Shown here: positions 62,520-64,000 of the stretch, piece after piece
Numbering within the stretch: the first letter of the stretch is position 1
Layout of the letters: each line of letters starts with the position of its first letter
Origin: Bacillota bacterium
GTDB taxonomy: Bacteria > Bacillota > Clostridia > Lachnospirales > Lachnospiraceae
NCBI GenBank assembly: GCA_023457255.1
Contig: JAEWMB010000012.1
Location: 1 to 64,000 of the forward strand
Direction of reading: 5' to 3'
DNA length: 64,000 nt
Position numbers and translations under genes: made by a program
The notes under the pieces: generated by a model
Told to the model about the DNA's origin: nothing
Databases searched by the model: none
Seen by the model: only the letters and a program-made list of their open reading frames with translations

Positions 62520-64000
62520 ATGGAACAGTTAGTAACATTATTTTATGACAATTTTAAGGAGTTCCCTATTGGTGAATTTCCATATGATAAGGATCATTCT
62601 GCTACCGGAGAATATCATTTTGTAATAAACCCGGGGTATGCAGGTGAATGGGTAGATCAGGTATGTAATTACAGTTATAACGGGACAGGCCCTAGCTGGA
62701 TTATAACCGAGTCCGAAGGAAAGCACTATATGGAGCAGATGCGTATAGAGAAGAATAAACCACACCGTATGTTTCCGACCCTTCAAACCGGAACCATGTT
62801 CTGGAAGGACTATCATTATCAGGCAAAGATTCGAAGACTTTCTACCAAAGGTATCGCTGGAATTGCTTTTTGCATGCAAAACAGTTTAAATACCTTAGTC
62901 TTCCAGATGGAGAAAGAGGAAGTAAGCTTAGTTTATCGGCATAAAGAAGAAGTTATCACCTTAGCTTCAGAAAAATTTTCGCAGGACTGCGATACCTATT
63001 ATACCTTAGGCATCACCTGGAAGGGAAACAAGGTGAGTTGTTATGTAGACGGTAACCTACTTCTTTCTTATGAGGGAGAACAAGTAAAGGCTGGAAAAAT
63101 TGGCATTACCGCGGATTGTCCTACACAGTTTTGTGAAGTACTCGTTAAAGTAAGCGAAGAAACCAAGGATGATATGGAGGACGCAGCAAAACAAGCAGAA
63201 GCAGAAAAGTACTTTTTACAAGAACAGCAGCCGGGGATGAAGCTTTGGAAAAAGATAGATTTAAAAGATTTTGGTACCAGCAGGCAAGTACGATTTGGAC
63301 ACTTAACCGGAACGAAAGAGTGGTATATCGTATTTGGACAGGCACAAAAGCGGATCAACCGAGATGCTTATGCTCATGTGAGCTGCATTACGGCGATTGA
63401 CTTAGAGGGGAATATTTTATGGCAGAGAGGTGAGCCTTCAAAAGATACTCCGGTACTTGGTAAGATTTCCGCGGATTTACCACTTCAGGTCTATGATATT
63501 GATGGAGATGGTGTAGATGAAGTTATTACCGCGCATAATTTTGAAATCCTTATCTTAGACGGAAGAACCGGTGAAGTGAAAAAGCGTGCTAAAACACCGC
63601 TTTCCGACGATGAAGATAATACTGTAATTGGGGCTCCTTATCAGATTTATGCCTTTGACCGAATTAATCCGGACGGAATTCGTATTGCAAATTTCTCCGG
63701 TAAAAAAAGGCCAAGTGATATTTTAATGAAAGACCGTTATTGTCGTGTCTATGCATTAGATTGTGACTTAAATCTGATGTGGAAGTATAAAAGTCCAAAG
63801 AATACCGGTCATTATCCGCTTGCAATCGATGTGAATGGAGATGGATCGGATGAATTATTATGTGGATATACCTTACTTGACAGCAAGGGAAAAGAGCTAT
63901 GGACCTATCCGATTGAATTTGATCATACCGATGAAATTGTAGCCGGTAAGTTTATGGCGGGCAGTGACAAGGGATACTTTGCTTGTGTCTCAGGTACGGA
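62520..64000 (+). CDS. Rhamnogalacturonan-lyase-like protein, cut by window end
   Basis: An uninterrupted frame from ATG 62520, two bases after the regulator stop, runs through the window end (493 codons visible). There is no signal peptide. Residues about 1-210 form a laminin-G/DUF1080-like sandwich. From about 230 there are repeated beta-propeller blades with DIDGDGVDE near 328 and DVNGDGSDE near 439, the calcium-binding FG-GAP-like signature found in PL11 rhamnogalacturonan lyases. The ribosome site is weak (AAAGG about 12 bases upstream), so translation is probably coupled to the regulator. A cytoplasmic lyase or sugar-binding protein for imported rhamnogalacturonan fragments fits. The C-terminus and completeness cannot be judged. 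Confidence 0.75.
   Translation, partial: MEQLVTLFYDNFKEFPIGEFPYDKDHSATGEYHFVINPGYAGEWVDQVCNYSYNGTGPSWIITESEGKHYMEQMRIEKNKPHRMFPTLQTGTMFWKDYHYQAKIRRLSTKGIAGIAFCMQNSLNTLVFQMEKEEVSLVYRHKEEVITLASEKFSQDCDTYYTLGITWKGNKVSCYVDGNLLLSYEGEQVKAGKIGITADCPTQFCEVLVKVSEETKDDMEDAAKQAEAEKYFLQEQQPGMKLWKKIDLKDFGTSRQVRFGHLTGTKEWYIVFGQAQKRINRDAYAHVSCITAIDLEGNILWQRGEPSKDTPVLGKISADLPLQVYDIDGDGVDEVITAHNFEILILDGRTGEVKKRAKTPLSDDEDNTVIGAPYQIYAFDRINPDGIRIANFSGKKRPSDILMKDRYCRVYALDCDLNLMWKYKSPKNTGHYPLAIDVNGDGSDELLCGYTLLDSKGKELWTYPIEFDHTDEIVAGKFMAGSDKGYFACVSGT

Noticed and set aside
1..64000. Insertion sequences, prophage genes, tRNA or rRNA genes
   Set aside because: I found no transposase, integrase, terminase, tRNA cloverleaf or rRNA-like segment that I could support.

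Overview
This window reads as chromosomal DNA of a low-GC, Gram-positive anaerobic plant-biomass fermenter. Its pyruvate:ferredoxin oxidoreductase, T-box leader, LplB/YtcP-type sugar transporters, YesM/YesN-type two-component system and large secreted polysaccharide lyases and xylanase resemble a Lachnospiraceae organism close to Lachnoclostridium (Clostridium) phytofermentans. That taxonomic guess comes from gene content only.

Region 1 (0.66-13.5 kb) is a visibly more AT-rich block of twelve tightly packed, often overlapping plus-strand genes. They encode a HisC-like aminotransferase, a HAD phosphatase, a phosphoribosyltransferase-like protein, a radical SAM/SPASM enzyme, GT4 and GT2 glycosyltransferases, an SDR, a cupin, a thiamine-diphosphate enzyme, a PIG-L type de-N-acetylase and a pair of ABC exporters. 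I read it as an uncharacterised biosynthesis-and-export operon for a small glycosylated product or glycan. The toolkit resembles the logic of ribosylated aminoglycosides but lacks a cyclitol synthase. A GH113-like mannanase and a truncated polysaccharide deacetylase relic follow it.

Region 2 (15.2-33 kb) starts with a 2219-residue secreted pectate lyase-pectin methylesterase. It continues with a DUF3787-like small protein and pyruvate:ferredoxin oxidoreductase; a minus-strand group (SDR, 54-residue ORF, ferritin-like protein); a T-box controlled pair of sulfur amino-acid PLP enzymes; and a nucleotidyltransferase-fold protein.

Region 3 (33-53 kb) is a polyuronate locus, best read as alginate-type. 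It has a membrane-bound AraC regulator, an ABC importer, two heparinase II/III-like lyases, an SGNH esterase, a KdgF-like cupin, an SDR reductase, a chemoreceptor and a secreted LysM-PL7 alginate lyase. The importer operon and the PL7 gene carry the same 65-bp promoter/operator (46 of 65 identical, no gaps). Several genes are preceded by a repeated leader element whose terminal stem covaries between copies.

Region 4 (53-64 kb) holds a CBM22-GH10 xylanase, then a second LplB/YtcP/lipoprotein importer, a YesM/YesN-like two-component system and the start of a rhamnogalacturonan-lyase-like protein cut by the window end. In outline, secreted lyases and glycanases cut polymers, the importers take up oligomers, intracellular lyases and uronate enzymes finish degradation, and PFOR feeds fermentation.
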